Shown here piece after piece: positions 63,075 through 64,000 of a DNA stretch of 64,000 bases. Origin of the DNA: Branchiostoma belcheri (lineage: Eukaryota; Chordata; Leptocardii; Amphioxiformes; Branchiostomatidae). The stretch covers positions 446,439 through 510,438 of the forward strand of contig NW_017802836.1 in assembly GCF_001625305.1 (NCBI RefSeq), in the 5' to 3' direction. Positions within the stretch are counted from its first letter, which is position 1; every line of letters begins with the position of its first letter. Both the position numbers and the translations under genes were made by a program. The notes beneath the pieces were generated by a model. The model was not told where the DNA came from. It did not search any database and saw only the letters and a list, made by a program, of their open reading frames with translations.

Positions 63075-63935
63075 TGGTTCTGGATAAAGCAAGGTTCTGG
63101 ATACACGTGGGCTATCCAGAACCGTACCTGAGCATGGCTCTGGATATAAAGCACGGTTCTGGATACGCGTGGACTATCCAGAACCGTGTGGTCTGAGCAT
63201 GGTTCTGGATAAAGCGCGGTTCTGGACACAACAAAATGATGCGGAATTACAGAATGATCCACGACACAAGGGCCCAGCAAAAAGGTCCACGGCACGGCAC
63301 CGTAATGGAATGTGCCCATTTTTTGGCCTGTTTAGTTTCATAACAAAGGTAACATTCGACACCACTTAACCGAATCCGCACATTATACTGAAGTGGGTAT
63401 CTAACCCCCTTCGTAGTTGGACGGAATTTTGAAAGAGCGTGTCCGTTTATTTTTGGCGATACAACGAGAGGCTTACCTCACAAGTGGTAAACATACTGTA
63501 CAGTACTCTGTCTCGTACTTGATCTATGGGAAAGCAAGGCACGTTCCCGCCCCAGCTATAGACTTGTTGGGGAAGAGGTCACTTGCCGAAGTACGAGTTA
63601 ACGGGAGGACATGTAATATGGGTCGTGGAGATATGCGAAGTATGCCGATTGACGCAATGATCTGTCACTGTACACCGGTCCAAAACATGACCTTACTCAA
63701 GACTATTATATCCAGAATCGTGCTTTATCCAGAACCATGCTTAGGTACGATTCTGGAAAGTCCACGCGTGTTCAGAACCGTGCTTTATCCAGAACCTTGC
63801 TCAAGAACGGTTCTGGATGGTACACGCGTATCCAGAACCATGCCCGGGGCAAATCTACGTTGTTAGATTCGCGGAGACTATCCAGAACCGTGCCTGAGCA
63901 TGGCTCTGGATAAGGCACAATTCTGGATAAGGTAG
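63075..63935. repeat. two clusters of ATCCAGAACCGTGC words
   Basis: Clusters at 63075-63230 and 63705-63935, with the words in both orientations linked by ACGCGT-containing spacers (CACGCGTATCCAGAACC; GGATACGCGTGG). Same family as 26807 and 28706. The window ends at 64000 without a further gene. Confidence 0.75.
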
Positions 63936-64000
63936 AAGACGTTTCACCGTTTTTATACACACAGTAACACGGCAGGAAATTGTGCATACTCTTGGGAGAC

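Overview
This is a eukaryotic (metazoan) genomic window. I infer a cephalochordate, most likely Branchiostoma. The reasons are a C2H2 protein whose alternating finger style (CGECGYRTA / CDQCDYSAA) is typical of amphioxus, clear chordate-type GULP1/CED-6 and BMPR2 homologues broken into many short exons, and intergenic DNA packed with foldback/MITE elements, non-LTR fragments and local satellites. There are no bacterial features. No homology search was possible: gene names rest on recognised protein motifs, and exon models on GT/AG junctions, phase consistency and reading-frame closure.

Layout: five genes, all on the + strand. (1) 315-3304: last five coding exons of a GULP1/CED-6 engulfment adaptor; its 5' part lies outside the window. 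(2) 6268-10882: a complete small type I membrane protein (signal peptide, HYR domain, sushi/CCP domain, a cysteine-containing module, Thr-rich stalk, TM helix, short basic tail). (3) 11931-13477: a ten-finger C2H2 protein with an upstream untranslated exon. (4) 24549-37972: a secreted protein with a giant acidic repeat exon (16 copies of a peptide flanked by dibasic sites) followed by a cysteine-rich Dickkopf/prokineticin-like tail. (5) 45003-58310: a complete BMP type II receptor (BMPR2 homologue) with a long cytoplasmic tail.

Between and inside the genes: a 13-copy satellite with long and short units (15330-17615), further tandem arrays (14490-15080, 17780-19230, 21200-21780, 22560-24030, 30260-31270), nested foldback elements (19595-20870, 40880-41295), a family of MITEs with GGCCACACC ends, a CR1/L2-like LINE fragment with a hexamer tail plus three further 3' fragments, a probable Penelope-like remnant, and two tRNA-headed SINEs.

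The strongest cross-cutting observation is that four of the five genes carry tandem copies of their own exon edges, with splice sites included: decoy HYR exons, repeated exon-1 donors in genes 4 and 5, a duplicated last-exon acceptor in gene 4, and truncated or decoy copies of BMPR2 exons. In the BMPR2 tail this has produced three additional in-phase exons that look usable. Together with the multicopy-peptide precursor, these are the most interesting signals here.

The genes do not form an operon-like system. GULP (engulfment and endocytic signalling) and BMPR2 (BMP/Smad signalling) also lie on the same arm of human chromosome 2, so the pairing may be a trace of ancient chordate linkage.
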